Translations under genes and position numbers: made by a program | Notes under the pieces: generated by a model | The model's input: the letters and a program-made list of their open reading frames with translations, nothing else | Database searches by the model: none | Told to the model about the DNA's origin: nothing | Assembly: GCA_003550325.1 (NCBI GenBank) | Contig: QKWP01000372.1 | Location: forward strand, 206,921 to 270,920 | Length of the DNA: 64,000 bases | Origin: Gigaspora rosea | Taxonomy: Eukaryota > Glomeromycota > Glomeromycetes > Diversisporales > Gigasporaceae | Direction: 5' to 3' | In this document: piece by piece, positions 22,001 through 32,639 of the stretch | How positions within the stretch are numbered: position 1 is the first letter of the stretch | Layout: every line of letters begins with the position of its first letter

Positions 22001-23017
22001 TTAAAAATAGAAGAAATACAATTAGATATATATCATGGGCAACTGCAAGAAGACCACAAAGCAAATGTGATGAAAAAATGGAATCAAGGTAAAATACATT
22101 TAATGATTGCAACATCAGCATTTGGCATGGATATAGACATGCCTGATGTTCGTCTGGTTTTGCATTATAATTGTTCTATGAATATGAGTAAGTATATATT
22201 TACTACTTAGTATATAGTATCTAGTTATTATTAAAAAACTACTAATTTCTGCAAATAGCCAGTTTTATTCAACACTCAGGACGAGCTGGACATGATCAAA
22301 AAAATTCAAATTGTGTTATTCTTTATGCAGAAAAGGATATTTGCACTAATTATATTATTACAGGAGATATAGAAAGGTATAATCGATATTGTTATTTTTT
22401 TTTGTATTACTATCTCATGAAAATTATATCAATGTAGTAATGAAAATAATGATGAAAATACTCTTGATCGAGAACTATACCTAGCTAAAGCACAGCATGA
22501 GTTATTTGAGATAAGATATTATTGTCTTACCTTATATGAGTACCGATTTCAACTAGTATTATGATATCATGCATGGCCAAATGATCCAATTCCATCAGAG
22601 TGTAAATTATGTGACAACTGCATAAGGCATGAAAAAATAATGTGGCATCTTTCAATGCACAGTTGGATATTTTAGAGTTGTTGCGGATTATTACACTATT
22701 ATATGAAAATAATACTAAACAAATCATACCTTTAGATGTTGTAAAGATTTTTTGGTTGTTCAAAAGGTGCTCGACTTCGAGGTAGAGGATTAAATTTGCT
22801 AGATCTTCTTGATCGTGAAAAGCCTAAACTTTTAAACACAAGAGCATTAGCTGAACTGGCATTGGCTGATTTGGTTTGTCGAGGCTTTGTAAAACAAAGA
22901 ATTTGGTTGGAACGAAAAACTAATAAGAATTATTTGATGTCTAGTATAATGATAGAAGATGTGGTAGAAAATGCAGATTCACTTGTAAAAAATGAATCTT
23001 GGTTGTACTGGAAATAA
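19032..23017 (+). pseudogene. Transposase fused to RecQ-type helicase, decayed
   Basis: One gene-sized series of exons in a single order, separated by seven short GT-AG introns (about 19667-19730, 20036-20110, 20764-20834, 21299-21372, 21618-21684, 22188-22258, 22377-22437). The N-terminal part has a CPKC...CIKC zinc-type motif, then transposase-like blocks VGFDCLWSHVQNANQ, FHVVEKARLVKDEGV, MEHAILIEI, ICIDGDLDSNKTL, YADLKHLTCNIRNSL and a CW-DVCW segment; D residues in the first and fourth blocks could be catalytic. A CICC...H...C cluster (about 20.93 kb) leads into a RecQ-like helicase: TGRGKS (21197-21214), VINEAHCI (21574-21597), ALTATLS, YCSRIKDC, YHGQL, TSAFGMDIDMPDVRLVLHY, HSGRAGHD and a CKLCDNC zinc segment. 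Several frameshifts and stops make it non-functional. The architecture recalls the helicase-bearing Academ lineage (AcademH) as I remember it; this is inference. Confidence 0.75.
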
Positions 23018-23135
23018 TTGTACTTGCTATGGTGATATTGTTAATAAAAAAATTGAAACTTGTTCAAGTGGTATGCTTAGATCTACACTTACTACACCTC
23101 CCACAATTGGTTTAGCAAAAGAAAAGAGCAATTGC

Positions 23136-23688
23136 TAATTATTTTTTGGTAGTGAACTGTTTTTATATGGTCATTCTAATTGTTTAGTTTCCACACCCCT
23201 TTGGCAATATAACTTAGTATTTATTATAGCTATTGTATGGGTCTAACATAACAACCCATGCATCACAATTTAATCTTTTTTATTTTTCTTTTATTTTCAT
23301 TTGTTCATCTTAATGATCCCCTTTTTTAAATATCAAGCAGCAATTTTAATGTTTTTATTAGTTGCAACTATAAAAAAAACTTCGAGCTACATAATTCTCC
23401 AAGTCCAAATGGGGATCTACACGATTTTTGACCTGAAACAAGTCAACTATCTTTGCAGCAGCTCTCGACCTACTATTCTATTTTCAAGTCTAAAAATAAT
23501 TTCAATGTGTGATTTTTTGGAGTGAAGGAATAAGACTGCCAAGTACAGCAAAGCTAGTCCCAATTTATCTCTATTTATTCCACCATATACAATAATACGT
23601 TTATCTGAACCTAAAAAAATTAGTAAGTAAGAGATTAGATAAAATTTTAGGATAGCTTTTTAATTAGTTTGATACTTACTCATAACCA
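23136..23688. repeat. Direct repeat, copy 1 (contains kelch exon)
   Basis: About 550 bp nearly identical to 26528-27095 in the same orientation, except for about 22 bases missing near 23380. It begins directly after the 3' tail of the transposase-helicase relic and stops at CATAAC, exactly where a hAT-like end CAGTGATGGCAAATGAC begins (23688). Confidence 0.85.
23500..23611 (-). pseudogene. Kelch-repeat exon, orphan copy
   Basis: On the minus strand, after the acceptor TTTTTTTAG, one reads SSDKRIIVYGGINRDKLG followed by YLAVL, the RxxVYGG blade core of a kelch repeat. The preceding exon with RTGHTAV, present in the second copy, is cut off here by the repeat boundary. A kelch repeat forms one blade of a beta-propeller used for protein binding. 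A stand-alone fragment, not an expressed gene. Confidence 0.65.
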
Positions 23689-23900
23689 GTGATGGCAAAT
23701 GACAAGGTCATAATAATTTTTATGAAAATGACTATAAATAATATGTCATTTTAAAATGATAATATCATTTATTATAAAAAAATTTTATACAAAACCATGG
23801 CAAAATGACAAGTCATAAAAAATATTTTTATAAATGATATTAAAATAACAAATAAATGACAGTATTACTATTATCAGAAACATTACCAAAAAATAATTAT
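23688..23900. mobile_element. hAT-like end, partner not found
   Basis: CAGTGATGGCAAATGACAAG is a typical hAT terminus and is followed by reiterated AATGACA/GTCATA words, as in subterminal repeats. A right end was not found within the window, so only this edge is supported. Confidence 0.4.
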
Positions 23901-26526
23901 CGATGATCATAAAATTCATCACATTCCTTCAAATCAGCTGAATTCGATCAAAGTTATTCAATATTTCTAAATTGAACTTTCCTTATAAATGCAAAATAAT
24001 TCCCAAAAGTGTAATTTCGAATTATGATCGAATTAAGCTTAACTTAATCCTGGCCATTATTCAAACCATGCCCTTAGACGTTATTTGCATTTTTTATAGG
24101 TTAACATCCATCCTAGTTTAACGTGACTTAGTGTTTCAAACCGTTAGTTGAAAAACATACTAGTTGGCAACTTTTCAACTAATCAATTTAAAAAAGTTAA
24201 ACAACTAATCGATTTATTATCAACTGGTTTGATTACAATTAATTGCTAGTTATCAACTAGTTATCAACTAACTATAATTTATATTAATTAACTAAATGAT
24301 ATTACAAAAATCACAACCATGGATTGGTAACTAATAATACTTCTCAGTTTGAGATGTATCTGGTGAGCATTTTTTTTATTTCAACTTTGCCAGTTTTCAC
24401 ACCAGCAGGTTATCCTTCAAAGCATAAAGGCATTAGCTTCATATATAATATGAATTGCTCTGGGTACCAATCATAGAGTCAGTACTTTACAGTTGTCATT
24501 TTTCAATATCACTTATTGAAAAATGATTTGGGCGATTCTTGACGTAATAGATTAATAATAATAAACATTTATATTTATTAATGATATAATAATTTAAGTA
24601 GTTCTTTTAGTGTCTTATGTTTCATTTTTTTCAATTATACTTAAATCGTTCTTTTTGTTTTATATCTATATTTGAATCGACCTTTTTTTTAAATCACTAC
24701 TAGATATTAGACCTATCATTAAATCATAGGTTAGATTTAACCATTTTTTAATCAATTTTACAGTATATAATCTATTATAATAGAGCTTGGATTCATTATC
24801 TGTTTTCATATTCAATTTAACAGATATTCGACAGATTTTATTATTAACTTTAGTATACAAGTGATAACAATTCCAAGTTCAATATTGTGGTTAAAATATT
24901 CTGCGAAATATAGGTGAACAATCTATGACTTTTTCAAATTTCCATTACATAATAAACGAGATGTAAAATAGTGAAATATTAAAGGAGGGAGAGTGTATAC
25001 GTTTAACTGAGTTAACTCTAATAGTTACTAGGAGATAAGTTTTTGATTTACTCGAATAAAGGTCTCTTCAGCTCTACACTAGCTTACTTCCTTTATTTTC
25101 CTTAAGTAAAATCGGAAGGAACCCTCTTCATCTGTCTTTCTCTTTATTGAAGTCAAATTCATTCGTTTATATACATTTGAATTTAATATACAATACAATG
25201 ATATGTTATTTGCCACGTTAACATACTGTTTAACACTACGTGCTTTTCAACAATGGTACTACTAAGCTTAACACATTGATGTGCTATAGAGAATGTTTAT
25301 AATCTGTGCCCTTAACATGCATACGTGCTAACACGTAAACGTGTTATGATTTTACAAAAAGTTTACACGGATTGACTTACATTTAATGAATTATACAAAA
25401 AAAGAAATGTAAGTTTTAAATAAAGAAAAGTAGATATACTGTATGTACAAATTTGGGGGTAAACTAATCTGGAAATTAGGATCTCAAATGCCAATAGTAT
25501 CGAATGAAGGTGACAGTCATATGAGTGTACAGAGAATCAAAATAGTTGAATCAAGCAACCATTCTAACAGCTCTTTATGATTAGTGTTAAAAATCATTCT
25601 AACAGCTCTTTATGATTAGTGTTAAATAATCATTATAACAGCTCTTTATGATTAGTGTTAAATAATCATTCTAACAGCTCTTTATGATTAGTGTTAAATC
25701 TATATTAGTAAAGTTCTAAATGTCTGTCTGCTTAAAACAATCTGATTGGTCGAATTTGGGTACTGTGATCAGGATCATCATCAGGTGATCTATGCGTAAT
25801 AATGTTATCAGGATTAATTACCATTGCAATTAGTCTATATCTATCTTCTAAATTCGTAACCAATCGCATACGTAACCAAGTTCAGAAGTGATAACATACT
25901 GTATTCTTGCTCATTTCAACAAAGTTCATTTACCCTAGATAGACAAGAATTGTTTATTCATCTTTCACTTTTAACCAATTTTGTTGGCTAATTTTGGATC
26001 TGTTGATCCTAAAAAGGAAACAGACTATAACTTAGTGCCAATCATTCATTTTGAACTCCTAAAAAAGAAATATCATTTATGATGTCAAGAAAAGTTTCTT
26101 AATTTAACCTATTACTCGCCAATTAATTTAACCGATAAAAGATAAACTTGAAAGTCCACAACCTCATTTTCTCTTTGCAGCACTCAAATTATTTTTATTT
26201 TTACCTCTAATTATTTTAATTAAAAAAGATGACATATTACCTTTTCTTATTCATTTTATTTTTTATTCCAATTAACTATTTATCAATATCGTCGTTGATA
26301 ATTTTACAATCATTTTGCCACGTGTTCATGACATATCAAATTACTATTGAGATGAAACAATTTGGCCCATATATTTAAGAAATATCATAGATAAGCATTG
26401 TCATTAAGAGTTAAAATTATTTAGCTGCACAAAAATTTCTTTATACTGTTAGTTTAAGCCAAATGGTATTAAACCTAAATGAGTTAAACTGTTAGGCGCA
26501 TTAAACGATTAATTGTTAAAAAAAAA
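23901..26526. other. AT-rich intergenic stretch
   Basis: No coding frame is credible. CAACTAGTT-like words recur at 24140-24290. The stretch ends with an A run and an unresolved base (N at 26527), immediately before the second copy of the direct repeat. The tandem array at 25560-25699 is listed separately. Confidence 0.5.
25560..25699. repeat. Tandem repeat, 4 x 35-36 bp
   Basis: Four almost identical units, each starting CATTCTAACAGCTC and continuing TTTATGATTAGTGTTAAA, at 25560, 25595, 25631 and 25667. The very low divergence suggests recent amplification or recent correction. Confidence 0.92.
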
Positions 26527-26527
26527 N

Positions 26528-27095
26528 TATTTTTTGGTAGTGAACTGTTTTTATATGGTCATTCTAATTGTTGAGTTTCCACACCCCTTTGGCAATATAA
26601 CTTAGTATTTATTATAGCTATTGTATGGGTCTAACATAACAACCCATACATCACAATTTAATCTTTTTTATTTTTCTTTTATTTTCATTTGTTCATCTTA
26701 ATGATCCCTTTTTTTTAAATATCAAGCAGCAATTTTAATGTTTTTATTAGTTGCAACCATAAAAAAAAACTTCAAGCCAAAGCAATATGCCAAGTGTTTA
26801 ATTAATACTCAAGTCCAAATGGGGATCTACATGATTTTTGCCCTGCAACAAGTCAACTATCTTTGCAGCAGCTCTCGACCTACTATTTTATTTTTCAAGT
26901 CTAAAAATAACTTCAATGTGTAATTTTTTGGAGCGAAGGAATAAGACTGCCAAGTACAGAAAAGCTGGTCCCAATTTATCTCTATTTATTCCGCCATATA
27001 CAATAATACGTTTATCTGAACCTAAAAAAATTAGTAAGTAAGAGATTAAATAAAATTTTAGGATAGCTTTCTAAATAGTTTGATACTTACTCATA
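26528..27095. repeat. Direct repeat, copy 2 (contains kelch exon)
   Basis: Second copy of the 23136-23688 segment, starting next to an unresolved base at 26527. It continues past the end of copy 1 into the upstream kelch exon, so this is probably the parental locus. The N leaves open an assembly problem. Confidence 0.8.
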
Positions 27096-27140
27096 ACAGC
27101 TGTATGACCTGTACGTCCTTCAATTTCTTTACCTGTTGTA
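26940..27140 (-). pseudogene. Kelch-repeat gene fragment (two exons)
   Basis: Minus strand: after an acceptor ACAACAG one reads GKEIEGRTGHTAVM, then a phase-1 GT-AG intron of 69 bp (27022-27090), then SSDKRIIVYGGINRDKLGPA. The two pieces join in frame into one kelch blade (RTGHTAV...RIIVYGG). Downstream, the frame degenerates near 26945. Further 5' exons may exist around 27250-27330 (peptide GKDAFGHKVNI), but I cannot support them. It probably belonged to a secreted or membrane kelch protein family; that is inference from similar fungal proteins. Confidence 0.6.
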
Positions 27141-27149
27141 TTTTATATA

Positions 27150-28202
27150 TCGAATATTTAGCAATAATCATTAATAACTAATTATATACAAATTAAATAA
27201 CGATAAAGATTATATATATTGATTAGCTGCACAATATCGAAGCTTATCGATAATATGTTAAATATCGATGTATGCAATATTAACTTTATGTCCAAATGCG
27301 TCCTTTCCTGTGTAAACTGAAAGATTTGGTTTCAGTTAATAAGAGCTTTAAAAATGGTTCGTGACCCCATTCATTCTTCACCCAACAATTAAAAATTTTA
27401 AAATCTCCGTTATAAGAATTTAAAAGTTACCAAATATAGTCTTCGCTGCTATGAAAGTTTTAATATAGTCTTCGCATAGTTATAACAACTTTAAAATTGT
27501 TCAACTTCTCCCAACTAAAAAAATTTTAACCGAGAATTTTAAAAATATTTGACTGAAATATAGTCATTTAATGAAACTAAAGCCAAATTCAGGTTTATCT
27601 TTTATGAAACATAGTTCCGGATACTGTAAAATCAAAAATTATAGAGGAATTGGAGACAATAAAGAAAAAATAGGCTGGTCTTTTTAAATCTCTACAATAA
27701 CCTTCATAGTTTTTTTTTTCATATTTAGTTGTAGCTTTTTCTTTTTCTCAATGTGCCGCTTTGGCATTGATTTCTACATATTTTAATCACGAGCCTCTTC
27801 TGCATCATCAAAAGCCTCTTCTCAATCACTCAGTAATGATTTTCGAACCTCCCAGGAGTAGCTCGAGCCTTGATAATTAAACTATAACCATAAGTGTGAA
27901 TTAGAGATGGGAAGGTTGCCCGCTAAGAATAATTTTGGTTCTGAAGAATTAAAAGCAAATCAAATTACTCTCCAAAGAAGAGATGAAGTAATTCAATAAA
28001 CGCATTAAATAAACATTAAGCCACCTATGCCTACACTAAAATGGTATATGATTCATCAGTACCATTATAAACACTTTTTTTAAACTTTAGATTTATTTCC
28101 GTCGATTATCCGAGGTAGGTATTTAAGATATGGCGTCTGTCTAAAAAGAAGTATAAGATTAGCTACATAAGGCTTCAAGAGACAATATTTTCCAAATAAA
28201 AT
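27150..28202. other. AT-rich stretch with possible minus-strand remnants
   Basis: At 27720-27880 the minus strand has short pieces rich in Glu, Ala and Lys (EEAFDDAEEARD) interrupted by stops, perhaps related to the charged segment that follows at 28203. No continuous frame is supported. Confidence 0.3.
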
Positions 28203-28391
28203 TTGAAAACACCTTATAAGGAACGTTTCTATAAGGCCGAGAAAGAGGCAAGAGAAGCCAAGGACGAAGCCGAGTGGTTGAGAAAAGAAAAGGAAGCTAA
28301 GAATGAGCAAAAGAAACAAAGACAAGCTGAAGCAAAGAAAGATGAAGGTAATTTTATTTTTAAGCTTTATATAAGACCTGTCGATAAATAG
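28203..28391 (+). pseudogene. Charged coiled-coil coding fragment
   Basis: About 48 codons with strong coding character: KERFYKAEKEAREAKDEAEW then LRKEKEAKNEQKKQRQAE, a heptad-like, highly charged helix. The segment ends at GATGAAG followed by GTAATTTT, which looks like a splice donor (about 28348), after which the frame turns AT-rich. There is no ATG start (TTG at 28203, stop just upstream), so it is an exon or fragment. The next exon would have been displaced by the family C element starting at 28397. Confidence 0.4.
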
Positions 28392-28396
28392 TATTA

Positions 28397-29207
28397 TCCT
28401 TTAATTTGTTATGCAGGCATATTTGCTTGCGAAAATTTTAAAGTTTTAAAATTTTTAAATAATACTTTAAATATTAATTTTAGCTATATACTTTCTAAGT
28501 AAAAAATATAATATTAGTTCTGTTTTATCAACTTTATTATAAAAATTATTAAAAAACTTTGGTGTAATAAAAGTTTATAGTTTTTGTTTGGAACTTTTAC
28601 TATAGAAATTTTTCTTTAGGTTTTCTCAAATTTTATATGTTCCCGTTTATAAAAAAAATTTTCACTTCTAATACAAGTCTTAATTTTTACAAGTAAATCA
28701 TATAAAGTCAAATAATGAAAGTTGTCATCCTTTATATAAACTACTATATTGTATTAGAAACTATATTTTTAAAACCAATATTTAAAGAATTCACCAAGAT
28801 ATTGTAAAATATTTTTTTGGTTAAAAAATTTTTTTAAAATTTAATATTTTCAGCTTATAATCAATATAAACTTTTTGTATTATAATATAAATTTAAATAA
28901 TTCAAAAATATAATTCTTGTTATTAAATATTATAATACCAAATTTTATTTAAATATTTTAAATAATTAAAAAAATAGATCAGAGGTATATTTATAGTAAT
29001 TATACAGGCAAATTTGCCTGCGAAGTAGTACAAACTAAGGGATAATAGCATGATTAAAAATCCATCTGATTGGTTGCTGATCTTTGAATTTTCATTGGCT
29101 GATTAGGGTAAACGTCCCATACAAAAATATGATCGATCGTATTTTTATATAGGGCATTACTATAAGGATTGACAGCCAATCAGATGGATTTTTAATCATG
29201 CTAGGGA
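28397..29207. mobile_element. TA-flanked MITE family C, copy 3
   Basis: Left tip TCCTTTAATTTG after TA (28395-28396); right tip ACTAAGGGA before TA (29208-29209). Subterminal TGCAGGCATATTTGCTTGCG is mirrored by CAGGCAAATTTGCCTGCG. The interior matches copy 1 in reverse complement (for example TTTACAAGTAAATCAT). The right tip was later hit by the 29047-29202 element. Non-coding. Confidence 0.65.
29047..29202. mobile_element. MULE-like MITE with perfect 9 bp TSD
   Basis: Inverted ends AGCATGATTAAAAATCCATC and the mirrored GATGGATTTTTAATCATGCT (arms of about 35 bp, continuing CTGATTGG-CTG). Flanked by AGGGATAAT on both sides (29038-29046 and 29203-29211). A 9 bp duplication is usual for Mutator-like elements. 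The centre is a hairpin around CGATCG (AAAATATGATCGATCGTATT). 156 bp, non-coding. It landed in the tip of family C copy 3. Confidence 0.82.
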
Positions 29208-29414
29208 TAATTGTTTTATATATATATAAAAGGTGACAAATTTTATATTAAATTTTCGCTTATAATTTAAAAAAAAAAAGATGCCTGCCGGTGAACTGAT
29301 TGTCATGGAAATTTCTAGAATCACCTAAGGTAATCAATTTTATCTATATTATACAAAAAATTTTGTGCATGGGTTTATATATAAAATGATCTACATTTAC
29401 CCTACTCTTAAATA

Positions 29415-29870
29415 ATTTCAAATAACCTCAAAATAGCTAGTCATTTGAGGTCATTTAAATTTTAGATTATTTGGAAATGACTTGTAACCAAATAACTATT
29501 TCTATCTCTAAATGATCTGGTTATTAGGTTATTTTGCATAGAGTTGACATTTTAACAATTACAACAAACTTGTATAATGCATGTTTTAAACAATATATAT
29601 GTTTGTATTATTTCTCAATTTACATTAATTATTAATTTATATCTTTTTGCAATTAGTAATTATTATTCATAAAATTTTGTTTTAAAAAAAGCAAATACAT
29701 TTTTTTGGCTAATGTTTTTTTAATCACTTTATACCTAATCTTATAATCTGATTGAAATGCTTTACAACAGGTATAGAAATAAAATACAAATAGCAATCAT
29801 TTATCAAATAATGACCAGTTATTTGGGATCATTAGTTATTTATCATATATAATAATTTTGTTGGATGATA
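29415..29870. repeat. Dispersed repeat, partner of 4440-4815
   Basis: Inverted homologue of 4440-4815: shared ACCTGTTGTAAAG (mirrored here), AAATGACCAGT and repeated TCATTTGAGGTCATTT words. It is probably a hAT-type non-autonomous element with worn ends. Confidence 0.5.
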
Positions 29871-29879
29871 TTTCATTTA

Positions 29880-30347
29880 ACAGAGAATATTAATCAATTT
29901 TGATTGGCTAAAAGTATTAGATAATCAATTAATCAGAGTTAAATGACTTTTTAAGAGTAGAGTAGAACTCCAAATAATCTATATAAGCTTATATTTGAGC
30001 AAATAGTAAATTTTTTTTAGTTAGCACTTTTATATTAGTATATATAAGCTATATTTTAAATAATAGATAAAACTTTTACTCAATTTTAACTTTTTTGAAA
30101 ATATAACATTCTAAAAAAAAAAAAAAAGAGTTATATTCTCTAAAAAAAAAATAAAAAAAAATAGAGTTATATTCTCTACAAAATTTAAATTATATTTTCT
30201 ATTTTCTAAAAAAAAACAAAGTTATATTTTTTTAAAAAAAAAACAATAAAACCAATTTTATCTTAAAAAAATATTTTATTCTCTAAAAAAAAAACTAATT
30301 CTTACTTTACATTTTTCATAAGCATATTTTAAATATAAAATTTATAA
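29880..30347. repeat. Low-complexity AAAAA / TATATTCTCT tract
   Basis: Reiterated GAGTTATATTCTCT words separated by A runs, especially 30100-30300. No gene. Confidence 0.6.
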
Positions 30348-30362
30348 AAATTAATCTATTGG

Positions 30363-31114
30363 AGGTAGCAAAAATCTTTGATGGTGCTAACAAAACTGGA
30401 ATATTCGACAGAAGCTGAAGTACCGGACGTCGACCTCAGGGACAAGGTCTACCAACCTGGCTGCCGGATCAGGTACCAGAAGAAAGAACCTATGTTATAG
30501 AAGTAGGTACTAGAGGAAAAAAACCATAATAGCACCTAATGCCGAGTAGATCGACTCTTTCGAGCCAACTGGATTAGAAGTCTGAAAAAACTGGTGAAAG
30601 ACCAGTAGGAAAGTAATAGTGGGTACTGGGGTTGAAGCGAACCTTATAAGGGCAGAAGTAGGTAATGGTAGCAGTTGCAGGGTACTTCCAGACTGCAAGT
30701 TATTCACATCGGTGAATGCGTAAGTTACTGAAGAGTAGGTAAATACCTGGTGGGACAGGTACTGCTCTACCAAGTTTCTGTTGAGGATAAGCCGAATTGT
30801 ACCTTCAGGTATAAGAAGGAGCCCTAAGGGATCTTACAAAAAGAGACCCGGGTTGCTGAACTGACCACATAGGTAATGCAGACATCCAGCGAATCAGTTA
30901 AAAGTCTAGGTGAGAAACTGAAGATCAGAGGATTTAAATAGGCAATTCCTGTAGTTGGGTTGCAGTTATGGGATCTAGTGTGGAACCTTCGGGTAAATCA
31001 CCTAAATTAGACACCAAAAGTGTATGTGTGGCTAGTTGTACTCTCATCCATATAGAATCCAATGCATAAACTGAATAAAGTATATGCCCCAAAACAGGCA
31101 CTTTGAAATCGAAA
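30363..31114 (+). mobile_element. Retroposed insertion with A tail and 15 bp TSD
   Basis: A 752 bp island of balanced base composition in otherwise AT-rich DNA, ending in an A run. Both edges carry AAAAATTAATCTATT (30348-30362 and 31115-31129), a perfect 15 bp direct repeat, the hallmark of target-primed retrotransposition (LINE, SINE or processed transcript). Frames are short: one plus-strand stretch near 30413-30510 reads protein-like words (LPTWLPDQVPEERTYVIEVG) before stops. No tRNA-like promoter is recognised. It is most likely a truncated LINE or its passenger transcript; the source is unknown. Confidence 0.72.
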
Positions 31115-31129
31115 AAAAATTAATCTATT

Positions 31130-32257
31130 AGCATTCTTTTAAATATACTCATTTTGCCTATTAGCTGTTTTTAAATATAACCTTTTTATCCAATACCTAC
31201 CTTTTAAATATAACCTTTTTTTAAAAAAAAAGGCCTCTATTAGCAATTTTTTAAATATAACCTTTTATAGATTGTTTGGGGTCCTAGTAGGTATTTCAAC
31301 AATATGTTATACATATAATGTATTAATACAAATTCTTTGTGGCTTATAGTTTTAAACATGCAACAAAGCTAAATTTTCACTAGAATATAATTTTTAGAAA
31401 AAAACTTTATTTTATTTGTTATAAAATGAACATACTTTTAATGATATTTTATTTTTTATTAGATATTTTATATAATAAGTTGTATATATACTAAGTTTAG
31501 TAAAAAAGTTGACTATTGGCACTGTTTTTTGCCTATTATCATTGCTTATCCAATATTGAGACTACCTTGCTTTAAAATTATATTAGATGCTCTATTAATA
31601 ATTAACTTTTATTATACTATAGTAAGTAAGCAAAATTAAAAGTTGTCTATGAGCCATCTTAAATAAATCAGAATAAATATTTGGTTGCATATTAATATTA
31701 TAGTAAAGATTACTGTATATGCAAAACTACCTTCCTAGTATTTTTTATAATATTAAATGTATGCTTTAATATTCATTTTTATATTTTTTGCCTTTTTTTA
31801 CTTTGTTGAGTCAATTAAAATTCATGATTTGATTGGTTGAACATTTGGTTACACATAAAAATTGATCATCAAAATCAAATTACACGGGATACCCTACCCT
31901 TAAAGTCATTTGGACCATGAAATGACCAATGACTGTCATTTGTCATTTGAGACATTTGGGTTATATAAAGTCATTCACCATCCCTGATAGATAGCCCTAT
32001 CTTTGTTAAAGTTATATAATTATATTATTAATATATAACATTTTTATCTAAAAATTTTACAATATAAAAAGTCATATAATTATAAGAAAATTTATTAATT
32101 TACACATGGTGTTTATACATGAGTATTTTACAGCTTTAACAATCAAAACAATTTTTACAACCAAAAAATTAAACTCTTGCTTATAGTTAGGGTAAGGATG
32201 GGTTTGGGATTGTGGCAGGGGTTATTTATACCAAAATTTCTCAAGGAATTTTTTTTA
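31130..32257. other. AT-rich stretch with hAT-like end
   Basis: TTTTAAATATAACCTTTT recurs at 31136-31265. At 31905-31985, reiterated GTCATTTGG/ATGACCAATGAC words end in CACCATCCCTG, which reads CAGGGATGGTGAATGAC on the minus strand, a hAT-type terminus without an identified partner. No gene. Confidence 0.45.
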
Positions 32258-32632
32258 TGGACTTAATTAGGCATCGCACACTGCGATGTGCTTGTATATC
32301 GCACCCAACGATCTACCAATTAAATTTGAAGATCAGGTGTAACGTGCAAATTTTCTTTGTGTAACAAAATAAAGAAATTTTTCTAACATTTGGTAATATC
32401 AAAAAATTTCATCTACTTAACCACCTTTCACGCTCTAACAAAAAAAATTCCTTGCAAAATTTTGTGTATATTATTAACTACTCTAACTTCTAGCACTAAC
32501 CCTTACCCTAACCTTATATTAATTTAAATTTTTGTTATATAGAACATTTGTTACACGGATCTACAATATATGTTTACATATATGTGTGCGATGAATTAGC
32601 ATATCACAGGGTGCGTTGCATATATTTATCCT
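32258..32632. mobile_element. MITE family E, copy 1
   Basis: Homologous along its length to 55741-56070. The left end AGGCATCGCACACTGCGATG is mirrored by CATATCACAGGGTGCGTTGC at the right. The inside has a telomere-like ACCCTTACCCTAACCTT (32499-32515). Non-coding. Confidence 0.7.
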
Positions 32633-32639
32633 TTTTTAT

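Noticed and set aside
21544-22564. TGA read as tryptophan (changed genetic code)
   Set aside because: The same gene also has frameshifts, TAA and TAG, and the intact F-box-like gene needs no recoding; pseudogene decay is simpler.
25560-25699. Four direct repeats as a possible CRISPR or origin iteron
   Set aside because: No spacers and no associated gene; plain tandem duplication.
23136-27095. The two 550 bp direct repeats as LTRs of one retrotransposon
   Set aside because: They lack TG..CA ends, contain a kelch exon, and the DNA between them has no gag or pol trace.
30510-30773. 87-codon minus-strand frame in the retroposed island
   Set aside because: No domain; it stays open by chance in balanced-composition sequence, and the A tail indicates plus orientation.
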